Shown here one piece after another: positions 1 through 10,800 of a stretch of DNA of 64,000 bases. Location: contig JASEVX010000115.1 of assembly GCA_031761405.1 (NCBI GenBank), forward strand, positions 468,787 to 532,786, given 5' to 3'. Both the position numbers and the translations under genes were made by a program. This DNA is from Serripes groenlandicus (lineage: Eukaryota > Mollusca > Bivalvia > Cardiida > Cardiidae). Positions within the stretch are counted from its first letter, which is position 1, and every line of letters begins with the position of its first letter. Under the pieces are notes generated by a model that was given only the letters and a program-made list of their open reading frames with translations, was not told the origin of the DNA and did not search any database.

Positions 1-191
1 TATATATCTCAGTACTGAACGAACCAGTAATAAAAAACAGTGAAATTTGAAAAAAAAAATAAAAAAAAAATGTGAATATTAAGCTGCGTCAAACTATTCC
101 CAATGACAGAAGAATTCAACTCTATTTTTAGACTCGTGATCTAATTACAGTTGTACTTTTAAAATTGATATTACTTGTTGCTTAGTGACAT

Positions 192-221
192 CAGGGACAC
201 TATATTGATATAGTGTCCCTG
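192..221. repeat. Perfect 13-bp inverted repeat (hairpin)
   Basis: Two exactly complementary 13-base arms (cagggacactata and tatagtgtccctg) are separated by four bases. No gene is next to it and no T-run follows that would suggest a terminator. It could be the remnant of a fold-back element. Confidence 0.7.
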
Positions 222-1214
222 GTGACATTATGTATAGTTATTGACATTTTTGGGATATGTAGATGATATCCCAGTATAGTTTCTGTTTAAATATTGTAAC
301 AGATAACATTATATATGTAATAAATATAAAATATATTATAATTCTTTTTGTACATAGAAGTTTATCCTTTGGCTTATAAATTAAGCAAATCACACTGTTT
401 TATACACTAAAACTACAAACAAAGTTGTGATTATACCAGCTAACAGCTATATTTTGTCTGTCATTTGGCAATCTAGGAGATATGTCTCCAATACCTTAAA
501 AAAGGAGGTCTGGAGTGCTTTGGATGGGATATTTACATTTGCATACCAGACCCCTGTATGACATTGGATATTTAATCTGAGGAGCGTCACACACTTATCA
601 ACCATTTGGTTGGTTGAATAACTGTGTGGCGGTCTCCGACAGATTCCGTGCTGAGGAATAGGCTGCTTTTTTTTGGTTTTTCAGCAAGCCCTTTTGTCAC
701 TTTCAGCTTTTTGTGGCTTCTAATGATGGAATAGATTTCGGTAATTGTCAAGGGAATGTTTTCACAATATGAGGGAGGTAACTTAACCTACTATATCAAT
801 TCTGACAATTGGTTGTTAAAAACAAACGCCCACCACTTAACACAGATAATATGTATTCCATGTTATCACAAAAAAAGGTGGGATATATTCAGATTATACT
901 ATTAATCCAACCGAGAAGTCAGATGTCATCAAATTACTAGGGCAATCTCAATACACCCCAGATCCCTCTTTGTTCCATCGAAAAATGATCATGAATACAT
1001 AATCGTTCTAATTTTGTTTGTTTATTTATTTACAGGGGATGCAATCAATCTGCTTGTGGTTATGACTAGTTTATGTTTTCTGTATGTGCTAAACAGATGC
1101 TCTAGAATGCACCAGATGCAATATTGGATTTACAAAATGTCAAGGTGGATCATGCACCCGGACCCCCTAGCACGTCTGTGCGTATACTTGATTTAAATCC
1201 AGATACGCCCCTGG
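222..1214. other. Intergenic, no gene recognised
   Basis: This A+T-rich stretch has only short open frames without recognisable motifs. The right end adjoins the decayed LINE and may hold more of its unreadable 3' part. Confidence 0.5.
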
Positions 1215-2960
1215 GTTTAATAATATTTGCGAATAAGCATTAGCCAGCACATCGAAAAGTGTATATCCTCTGTAAGTAAGTATCTGCATAATTTGGATTT
1301 CATTGCTTAGATATTTGAGTGATTATACCCCTTCCTCATTGCTCCGGATAATCGCCATTCTGAAACATACAATTATACAATGCAAAGTGGAAAAGTGATA
1401 TAAATTCATAAGAAGCTTTGATAAGTGCACTTGATAAATCATCATGTATTGGACTTTTCCCATTGTTTTGCATAAAAAATTATTTTCATATTTCCTCTTC
1501 CGAAATTGCTAAGTCTAAGTCGAGATCGGACTGGTCAGTAGTTGCATGAGATTGTGAATCATTATCATCAACATAATAATATTCATTATATAACATATTA
1601 TTAAAATGATCAAATCATTGGTATATTGAGAGAGAATCAGGTTTTTCTTTTACTTTTGTGTAAGTATTCTTCACCTTTCGCCAAAAGCAACGAGAGTATG
1701 ATTTGGATAGTTCACTTATTCTATATCCCTCCCCTTAGTCTGATTTTCTTTCTTTGCTCTTTTTTTTGCATTGTTAAATTGGGTTCTTGCATGAGTGAAT
1801 ACTTTTCTATTAATATCATTTCTCTCTCTATAGAACGTGTTTCTTGATTTTTTAAACACTTTTTTTTTTATTCGATACATTTTGCATCAAACCAGTGACA
1901 TGTATACATAGTTAGGTTTACTTGTATTTTTGTTATGATAAGTTTTACCAAATATATCGAGCGACTTCTTTTTCAAAAAGCACGTGAAGTTTTCAACCAC
2001 GTGATGAATAATATTGCTATGCGTCTCTGTGATAAGCTGTTGTAGCTGCTCATTGTTATTCATAAGTTGATCTAAATATACATTGACTTTGGACTCGTTC
2101 CAAATCAGTTTTGTAATATCGTACTTGTTTAATTCTTAAACGAAGTCTTATTTTCTAAGATTGTAAAAGTATCAATAGATAAAAAAAAATATATGCATGG
2201 TCTGAATACCCGTTGAAATCAAATATTTTAAATGCATTAATAAATTTAAAGTCTGAATACGATGCCATAATATAAGTTTCGGTGCTCATACCCCCATGCG
2301 AGCAAAATGTAAACTTCCCATTTCCTTCGTCCTCGTGAATGCGACCATTGACCAATGAAAATCTGACTTGACACAGCACCAAAAGTCGCCACCCCTTTTG
2401 ATCTAACACGTGATCTGAATTAAATCGCCATGGCAGCTCAGAAATGCCGCCCCTTTTGATCTAACACGTGATCGGAATTAAATCGCAATGGCAGCTCAGA
2501 AATGTCAACGTGGGGCACATCCTCACCATTATGATAATAAACAAGGATAAAGTCGTCAGAAGATGTGCGTCCATTGAAATCTCCACACATAAACACTTTA
2601 CCTAAATCATTGTATTTAATTATTCTTAATCCTAATTCTTAAATAAAATCTTTGTCATCATGGATGACTTTCGAATTGATCGGAGGCATGTAAAGACAAC
2701 AAATATACACATCCTCATTAAATTTGAACAATTTCAAACAAAACTTAACCCATAACAAACATTTTTCAACAATTGTTAAACATTTGTTTAAACAATCTTT
2801 ATAATAAAAGCTATACCACCACTATATCGTCCTATTTTAGTGTTTTGGGCTTTATTGCCATAAATGACCCTTAAGAAAACCATAGAAAAGATGTGATAAA
2901 CCACGTTTCGCTTAATAATAAATCGTCAAAGTTAGATAAACATTCTAAGAAATCAGGTTT
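1215..2960 (-). pseudogene. Decayed non-LTR (LINE-type) retrotransposon: endonuclease plus start of reverse transcriptase
   Basis: Reading the minus strand from about 2,960 downward and allowing frameshifts and stops, the pieces follow the order of a LINE ORF2. First comes DDLLLSETW, then GRYSGGIAFIIK near 2,840, DVYICCLYMPPIN near 2,690, the endonuclease motif GDFNGRTSSDDF (GDFN at about 2,572-2,583), and SDHAYIF near 2,200. A basic linker follows (FYRERNDINRKVFTHARTQF, then KKRAKKE), then FWRKVKNTYTKVKEKPDSLS, DHFNNM and DQSDLDLDLAISEEE. Last is the start of a reverse transcriptase domain (NGKSP, LIKASYEFIS, QNGDYPEQ) ending near NPNYADTY. GDFN and SDH are hallmark motifs of the exonuclease-endonuclease-phosphatase fold used for target-primed integration. 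The frame is broken many times, a 58-bp tandem duplication lies at 2,388-2,503, and the catalytic part of the reverse transcriptase is missing, so it cannot be active. The upstream end stops where the 53-bp array begins. The LINE clade is not assigned. Confidence 0.85.
2388..2503. repeat. 58-bp tandem duplication inside the LINE relic
   Basis: Two adjacent copies (2,388-2,445 and 2,446-2,503) differ at only a few bases. Each contains gatctaacacgtgatc and ggcagctcagaaat. The duplication breaks the endonuclease reading frame because 58 is not a multiple of three. Confidence 0.85.
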
Positions 2961-2974
2961 GTAGGTGTGTGAAG

Positions 2975-5420
2975 TTAGCGCGTAGATCGTAGATCGTAGC
3001 TCAACCAGAAATTGTAGTTGGCTGACCTGGGTCGTAGATCGTAGCTAAACAACTGAAAAAACATTGCGAATTGTCTGACCTGGGTCGTAGATCGTAACTC
3101 AGCCACTGAAAAAACATTGCGAATAGGTTGATCTGGGTCGTAGATCGTAGCTCAGCCACTGAAAACACATTGCACATTGGCCAACTTGGGTCGTAGATCG
3201 TAGATCGTAGCTTAGCAATTGAAAAAATATTGCAAATTGGCTGACCTGGGTCGTATCTCGTAGCTCAACCACTGAAAGAAAATAGCAAATTGGTTGATCT
3301 CAGCCATTGAAAAATCATTGCAAATTGGCTGACCTTGGTCGCAGATCGTAGCTCAGCTATTGAAATAACATTACAAATGGGCTGACCTGGGTCGTAGCTC
3401 AGACACTAAAACTGGGTCGTAGATCAAAGCTAAGACACTGACAAAATATAGAAAAATGGCTGATCCGGGTCGTAGATCGTAGCTCAGCCACTGATAAAAC
3501 ATTACAAATTGGCTGATCTGGGTCGTAGATCGTAGCTCAGCCACTGACAAAACAAAGAAAAATGGCTGACCTGGGTCGTAGATTGTAAATCAGTAACTGA
3601 AAAAATATCGCGAATTGGCTGATCTGTGTCGTAGATCGTGGTTCAGCCACTGCCAAAACATAGAAAAAGGGCTGACCTGAGTCGTAGATCGTAGCTTAGC
3701 CACTGAAAAAACATTGCGAATCGGTTGATCTGTGTCATAGATCGTAGCTCAAACACTGAACAAACATTGTGAATTGGCTGATCTGAGTCGTAGATCGCAG
3801 CTCAACTACTGAAAAAACATTGCAAGTTGGCTGACTTGGGTCGTAGATCGTAGCTCAGCCACTGATAAAACATTGCGAGTTGGTTGATCTGTGTCGCAGA
3901 TCGTAGCTCAGCCACTAAATCACATTGCAAATTGACTGACCTGGGTCGTAGATTGCAGCTCAGCCATTGAAAAAAAACATTGCAAATTGGCTGACTTGGG
4001 TCGTAGATCGTTGCTAAGCTACTAAGAAAACATAGCAAATTGGTAGATCGTAGCTCAACCATTGAAAATACATTGCAAATTGGCTGACCTGGGTCGTAGA
4101 TTGTAGCTAAATCACTAAGAAAATATAGCAAATTGGTAGATCGTAGCTCAGCCAATGAAAAATCATTGCAAATTGGCTGACCAGGGGCGTAGATCGTAGC
4201 TCAGCCAATGAAAAATCATTGCAAATTGGCTGACCTGGGGCGTAGATCGTAGCTCAGCCATTGAAAAAAACATTGCAAATTGGCTGACCAGGGTCGTAGG
4301 TCGTAGCTCAGCCACTGACAAAACAAAGAAATATTGCTGACCTGGGTCGTAGATCTTAGCTCAGCCACTGAAAAAACATAGAAATTGGTTGACCTGTGTC
4401 GTAAGTCGTAGCTCAGCCACTGAAATAAAAATTGCGAATTGGTTGATCTGGGTCGTAGATCGTAGCTCAACCACTAAAAAAACATAGCAATTTGGTTGAT
4501 CTGGATCGTAGATTGTAGATCAACCAACGAAAAAATATTGCAAATTAGCTGACCAGGGTCGTAGATTGTAGCTCAGCCACTGAAAAAATCATTGGGAATT
4601 GGCTGACCTCGGTCGTAGATCGAAGCTCAGCCACTGACAAAACATTTAATAATGGCTGATCTGTGTTGTAGATCGTAGCTAAGCCACTGGAACAACATTG
4701 CGAAATGTCTAACCTGGGTCGTAGATCGTAGCTCAGTCACTGACAAAACAAAAGACAAATGGCTGACCTTGATCGTAGATTGTAGCTCAGCAACTGAAAA
4801 AACATTGGGAATTTGTTGATCTTGGTCGTAGATCGTAGCCCAGCTCCGTAAAAAACATTGCGAATCAGTTGATCCGGGTAGAAGATCGTAGCTCAGCCAC
4901 TGAAAAAAACTTTGCGAATTGGCTGACCTGGGTACTAGATTATAGCTCAGCCACTGATAAAACATTGCGAATTGGTTGATCTGGGTTGTAGATCGTAGCT
5001 CAGCCACTGAAAAAACATAGCAAATTGGTTGATCTGGGTCGTAGATCGTAGCTCAACCATTGGAAGAACATTGCAAATTGGCTCAACTGAGTCGTAGATC
5101 GTAGCTCAGCCATTGAAAAAACATTGCAAATAGGCTGACCTGGGTCGTAGATCGTAGCTCAGCCACTGGCAAAACATAGCAAAATGGCTGATCTTGGTCG
5201 TAGATCGTAGCTCAGTCACTGAAAAAACATTGCAAATTTGCTGACCTGGGTTGTAGATCGTAGCTCAATCACTGAAAAAACATTGCGAATTGAATGATCT
5301 GGGTCGTAGATCGTAGCTCAGCCTCTGAAGACACATTGCAAATTTACTGACCTAGGTCGTTGATCGTAGCGTAGTCATTGAAAAACATTGCAAGTTGGCT
5401 GACCTGGGTCGTAGATTGTA
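2975..5420. repeat. 53-bp tandem array (about 46 diverged copies)
   Basis: The unit reads roughly gtcgtagatcgtagctcagc, then cactgaaaaaacattgc, then aaattggctgacctgg. Successive copies are spaced by 53 bases (for example gtcgtag at 3,031 and 3,084), with some shortened or doubled-motif units. Copies differ from one another at several positions, so the array is fairly old. Open frames on the minus strand here repeat the same peptide in shifting frames and are not genes. Confidence 0.95.
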
Positions 5421-6004
5421 TTCACCATAATGCATTGAATATATGACATTGAGATTTATATTCATTGTAAATGGGTATAGGATGAACTGGAAATGATTAA
5501 TGCGATCCTTTTTAGTATTTTGACCTTGTTTGAAAGTAAAGAACTTGAAAACCCAGTTTCGTCCCTGCCCGATTTCGTCCAAAATGACGGTAACTATTTT
5601 CGTCGGGAGAATTATTTCTTGCATAATACATGGCCCCCCAATTTCTTTAAATTATTTTAAAGCTTGCAGGTAACTTTTTTTCAATAATATAGGGTGTCCT
5701 GTGTGAGAAACGATTGAAATGTGTGTCAATTAAACGTTGAAACTGATTAATTTACGAAAGATGGAATTGATTTGGTAGTGTGACCTTTAATGAGTCCTTA
5801 AACCTATATGAAGTGGTATTTGCTACACACTGATACATGAGAAGTGTACATTTCCGGAAACGTTCAAGCTGCATGATTGTGCAGGCTGTTTTTGATATAC
5901 ATATACATTTTGTATAATGACATGCATTGTTTTAAAGTCGCAAGTAGCTGGATAAAGGCAAATTGAACGGTGACATGGTGTTGTTGTTATAAATGTATAT
6001 ACAC
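5421..6004. other. Spacer between arrays, no gene recognised
   Basis: Unique sequence between the 53-bp and 63-bp arrays. The short open frames on both strands carry no recognisable motif and partly read into the neighbouring arrays. Confidence 0.5.
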
Positions 6005-7162
6005 CCAATGCATAATATGAGCCGAATTAGAAACCAACATTGTGGACTCTGCGTAAAGTATCGACACGCATCATCCTTTCACAGCCGAATTAGAAACCAA
6101 CATTGTGGACTCTGCGTAAAGTATCGACACGGATCATCCTTTCACAGCCGAATTAGAAACCAACATTGTGGACTCTGCGTAAAATATCGACACGAATCAT
6201 CCTTTCACAGCCGAATAAGAAAACCAACATTGAGGACTCTGCGTAAAGTATCGACACGGATCATCCTTTCACAGCCGAATTAGAAACCAACATTGTGGAC
6301 TCTGCGTAAAATATCGGCACGAATCATCCTTTCACAGCCGAATAAGAAAACCAACATGGTGGACTCTGCGTAAAGTATCGACACGGATCATCCTTTCACA
6401 GCCGAATAAGAAAACCAACATTGTGGACTCTGCGTAGTATCGACACAGATCATCCTTTCAGCCGAATAAGAAAACCAATATTGTGGACTCTGCGTAAAGT
6501 ATCGACACGGATCATCCTTTCACAGCCGAATAAGAAAACCAACATTGTGGACTCTGCGTAAAGTATCGACACGGATCATCCTTTCACAGCCGAATTAGAA
6601 AACCAACATTGTGGACTCTGCGTAGTATCGACACGGATCATCCTTTCACAGCCGAATTAGAAAACCAACATTGTGGACTCTGCGTAAAGTATCGACACGG
6701 ATCATCCTTTCACAGCCGAATTAGAAAACCAACATTGTGGACTCTGCGTAAAGTATCGACACGGATCATCCCTTCACAGCCGAATTAGAAACCAACATTG
6801 TGGACTCTGCGTTAAATATCGACCCGGATCATCCTTTCACAGCCGAATTAGAAACCAACATTGTGGACTCTGCGTAAAATATCGACACGGATCATCCTTT
6901 CACAGCCGAATTAGAAACCAACATTGTGGACTCTGCGTAAAGTATCGACACGGATCATCCCTTCACAGCCGAATTAGAAACCAACATTGTGGACTCTGCG
7001 TTAAATATCGACCCGAATCATCCTTTCACAGCCGAATTAGAAACCAACATTGTGGACTCTGCGTAAAATATCGACACGGATCATCCTTTCACAGCAGAAT
7101 TAGAAACCAACATTGTGGACTCTGCGTAAAGTATCGACCCGGATCATCCTTTCACAGCCGAA
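6005..7162. repeat. 63-bp tandem array (about 18 copies)
   Basis: The unit starts agccgaattagaaaccaaca, continues ttgtggactctgcgtaaagt and ends atcgacacggatcatccttt plus cac. Most units are 62-64 bases, with occasional loss of a few bases in the gcgtaaagt part. Because 63 is a multiple of three, part of the array reads as a 21-residue peptide repeat; length changes later break it. The unit resembles the terminal inverted repeats of the element at 7,672-7,888. Confidence 0.95.
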
Positions 7163-7483
7163 TTTCACAAAATCAACTCTTCCATGTTGAAAATTGGACC
7201 AATCCTTTTTTTCGTCCAACTGGAAAGTTTGTAATATTCAATGGCTAAGTGTCAAACAATGCAGATTTCAGGAAAGAGTGCTAGTTACGAGCTGTCTCAC
7301 CTGAATCTGCATTGTTAGAAAAAGCCTTTAATTGCCTTTGGCAGCTTAATAGTTAATAAGACATATCTATAACTTCATCTGTACGAATTGCTCTAAAAGT
7401 TCTATTAAGTCTAGAATCCGTGTTGCCATGCAATTGAAATTTGTAAGAAATGAGCATTTGTGAGAAGTGCAGAACCGGACCAG
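7163..7483. other. Spacer, no gene recognised
   Basis: Non-repetitive sequence between the 63-bp and 42-bp arrays. No motif, RNA gene or repeat was recognised. Confidence 0.4.
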
Positions 7484-7643
7484 CTTGCACATCAAACTAA
7501 TTTGATCTTGTTTTTCATGGATCATCTTGCACATCAAACTAATTTGATCTTGGTTTTCATGGATCATCTTGCACATCAAACTGATTTGATCTTGTTTTTC
7601 ATGGATCATCTTGCACATCAAACTAATTTTATCTTGTTTTTCG
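7484..7643. repeat. 42-bp tandem repeat (about 3.8 copies)
   Basis: Units start at 7,484, 7,526, 7,568 and 7,610, each beginning cttgcacatcaaact and ending ttcatggatcat. Copies differ by one to three bases. The unit is 14 codons long, so both strands stay open across it; this is a by-product, not evidence of a protein. Confidence 0.92.
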
Positions 7644-7671
7644 CTGGCATAGAAGTGTTCTTACTAACAAA

Positions 7672-7888
7672 TGAGCCGTCCCGTGAAGAAAAAAAAACAT
7701 TATGGCCTCTGCGTAATGTATCGACCCAGATCAGCCTGCGCAGTCTACGCATACTGATCCGGGCCTACACATAGAGGTATAGAGTAATGATTCCTGAAAC
7801 AGGAAAATATTAGGATTAGCCTGCGCGGCATGCTTAGGCTGATCCGGGTCGTTACATTACGCTGTTGGTTTTCTTGCGGGTCGGCTCA
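7672..7888. mobile_element. 217-bp non-autonomous element with long terminal inverted repeats (MITE-like)
   Basis: The left end begins tgagccg and the right end finishes cggctca. The arms stay similar for about 80 bases: left gcgtaatgtatcgacccaga against gcgtaatgtaacgacccgga on the reverse complement of the right, both followed by tcagcct. The centre is A+T-rich and has no coding capacity. A clear target-site duplication could not be defined (only an A-rich match). The superfamily is not assigned. Confidence 0.75.
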
Positions 7889-8124
7889 AATGTAGTTTTT
7901 GGATCAGGTAGCATTGTTGCACATATCCTTTACTATCTGCACTTGTCAAAAGTACGTTTACATTGATTTTTAATGAATAAGTCACAATCAATTTCATGAT
8001 ATTGTTACTTTGGTGACCTTCTACCAAAATTTCTCAAACAGTTTGTTTGCTAAATCATGATGTCCACTATTGGCTAGTGAGCCTTATGTGTGCACATAAT
8101 GACAAATTATCAAGGATTAATTGG
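7889..8124. other. Spacer with a fragment of a dispersed repeat
   Basis: Contains the phrase ttggtgaccttctaccaaaa, which resembles phrases recurring at 9,230-10,800 and 36,620-37,230. No gene is visible. Confidence 0.4.
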
Positions 8125-8400
8125 GTTAAACGCATTTTCAACAATCTTTCTGTCATATCATGGTGACCAGTTCACCTTCTCATGTTTTCCCTGGCTTTCT
8201 CAAAGCACACAACAAACTATCCAAGCAACTGGCTGATTTTTCAGATAGACTGTTAACCCATTGGTAGAAGACGAATGACGATTGTCACATTGATTTTTGT
8301 CTAACGTCTGTTAAAATGTTGGCCGAGCTGGGGTTCGTACTTACATCCCCTGGATTGACAGCCTGCATCGCTACCGACTTAGCTATCGGGGTTGGGTGAC
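8125..8400 (-). mobile_element. tRNA-derived SINE, minus orientation
   Basis: On the minus strand the head reads as a tRNA-like region with an A-box-like part (atagctaagtcggtagcga) and a B-box-like part (acgaaccccagctcggcc). A body and a 3' end of the caccatgatatgacag ... gcgtttaacccaa type follow. The same layout is seen in the SINEs at 19,597 (plus) and 37,560 (minus). The sequence is diverged, so the copy is old. Confidence 0.8.
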
Positions 8401-9230
8401 ACTTTATAATTGATCTCCCATCAAGTTTCTCGGCGAATTAAAAGCCTGTTTCAAAAATACATTTTCTCAATGTCTCTTTATTTTTCCTTAATCACAATTA
8501 CTCAAGTCAACTTGATTGGTGGAAACGTATCGTTGGCAGGGAACGACGCTGGAATCCGAGGGTGACATTTCTCAAGCCGTTTGGATGTTTTAAAATGAAA
8601 TTGAACCGTGAACACATACACAGGTGAGGTCCTAATAGTATCAAAGCTGAATGCGTTTAATATTGTCCTGAAAACAGACATCAATTGACCACTCTGCAAA
8701 ATGTGATTGAAACTGCGGACAAAATTAGGAGTTACTAATCATAAATAATTTCGGATTTTATTACAGTATTTTCAATACTTATTACAAATGTTTACGTAAT
8801 TGCAATTCAGTTATACGCATATGTAGATGGTATCAAAGCAAACGACTAAAACTATACAAGGCTCTCCTTACTAATGGGTTAAAGGATACTTCCACAATAA
8901 CCATAAGATGTGGACAATCTTAATACTTCCCCACATGCAACCAATGTTCAATAGACGACGTTGAACCGTTTATAAATGAAAGAACAATATCTATTATTGA
9001 ATAAAGTTGTAAATTTTTTGACAAAATGACAAATTGGTTATAACGAGCAATTTTTTCTTTTGCCATATATTTTACCTAAGCCGTCTACTGCAGAGGCGCT
9101 ATAAAGCGTCTGTATGTGGTAAAGGGATTATGTGTTTAAGGATACTTCTCCTCCCATCAACCACATTTTGTGGAAAAACAACGGATTTAAATCTTAAATT
9201 ACTTTACCAGAGCTTCATATAAAGCTTTGC
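8401..9230. other. No gene; includes half of a fold-back repeat
   Basis: Around 9,000-9,130 is one arm of the dispersed fold-back family (cttttgccat, gtctactgcagaggcgctat, agcgtctgtatgtgg). A 65-residue minus-strand frame at 8,502-8,699 has no recognised motif. Nothing else is evident. Confidence 0.5.
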
Positions 9231-10800
9231 TTGCTACAGCATCAGAAAGGGGAAAAAATGCCATAACTATAAAATACTTCTTCTTTGAATCTGCTTGTCT
9301 GATTCCAAGATAATTTGGTAGAAATGGTCCTTGAGTGACACCCTACAGACATTGCTAAAGCCATATTGATTGGTAGAAAAACGAAAAACATGACATGGAT
9401 TAAGAAAAGGGGCAAAATAACAGAACTTTTAAATTCCGTTAATAATGTTCTCGTCTGCTTTCAAGATAGTTCCTTGGGTGACACTGTACATTATTAGTTA
9501 GTGCCATACGGCATCAGAACAGAGTTAAAATGAACTTTTAGCTTCAAAAGTCATCTCCTAATCCAACACAATTTTACAGGAATGTACCTGTGGTGTTTCT
9601 CTTTCAAATTATTTATAGATTTGATGCCTTATTACAAATGTCCTTAACTGATAAGCTGTTTCATTTACTGTCTATTTCCATTCTTCGCCAAACCTTCACC
9701 TGTATTAGTAGTAGCATTTATTACTATACTATCACTCAGGTGATTGATCTGGGGCCATCTTGGCCCTCTTGTTCAACTCTGCATTGAGAATCAGAGACCT
9801 TGCATGGAAAGATGATTTTTAGCTTCAAACAATATCCATTCTTAAACGTCAGGACTTATTTAAACAAAACTTCAAACGAATGTTCTTTTGGTGGTCCTCT
9901 ATCCAAATTGTTTAAAGATTTCAATTGTATAGATTATATGTATAACTTTGTTTGCTGCGGCATCGCTAAGATGGTAGGGGATGCCTATACTATAATATTG
10001 TTCTCCTTTAAGTTTGCTTGTCTGATCCCATGATAATTTGGTAAAATGTTTCTTGGATAACCATCAATAAAAAAAATGTTCAAGTCTTACTGATTGGATG
10101 GAAAACATGATGACCAGACGTCATCAGTAAATGGGCAAATTGGACAAAACTTTACAATTCATTTTTATGAAAGTGTTTGTCTGCTTAGAGAATGCCTTGG
10201 CTAAAATCTTCATTTAGTGTCCTTCTACTTAAGTCTTATGAAGCTTATGAAGCAGTTTTGATTAGTTATAAAACATGTCCACCAGGTGACATCCGAAAAG
10301 GGGTAAAATTAACTTTTTTCCTTTAAACTACATTTCCTAAATAAGTAGACAGATATCAACCATCCTTCACAGGAAGTTCCTTGTGTGTTCCTTTTTCAAA
10401 ATTGATTGTAAAGAATTAGATTGTATTATTTATATGCATCCAAAGGTGGGTGGCGGATGTCCAAACTTTAAATTCTTCTCTATCTGATTCCAAGATAATT
10501 TGGTAGAAATGTTCCATTGGATGACCCTCTAAAGTCTTTATACAAGCCATATTGATTGGTTAAAGGGGTAAAATGATATTTTCCCTTAGAATAAGATCCC
10601 CTCCGAAACCACATGACCAATATAAAGCAACCTTTACAAGAAAGTTCTTTTGGTGATCCTCTTTCAAAGTTGTTCAAAGATTCAATGCCTTATTATTACA
10701 AATGTCCTTTGTAACATGTTATTCCAATTAAAGTTTCATTCGCACTCTTCATCAAATTTTCCCTGATATTAGCAGTTGCACATTTGGTACTATACAATCT
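9231..10800. repeat. Diverged direct repeats of about 0.5-1.1 kb
   Basis: Phrases such as gataatttggtagaaatg (9,310, 10,494; variant at 10,030), atgccttattacaaatgtcc (9,622; variant at 10,687) and ctatcactcagg/caatctctcagg (9,729, 10,793) recur in the same order. The stretch is therefore made of ancient related units. The right part aligns with block B at about 36,620-37,230. No intact coding frame is present. Confidence 0.65.

Noticed and set aside
3802..5007. Minus-strand frames with repeated LSYDLRPRSANLQ peptides
   Set aside because: Direct translation of the 53-bp array; frames are broken and unrelated to any known protein.
2975..5420. CRISPR-like array
   Set aside because: Units are head-to-tail without unique spacers, and the surroundings are clearly eukaryotic.
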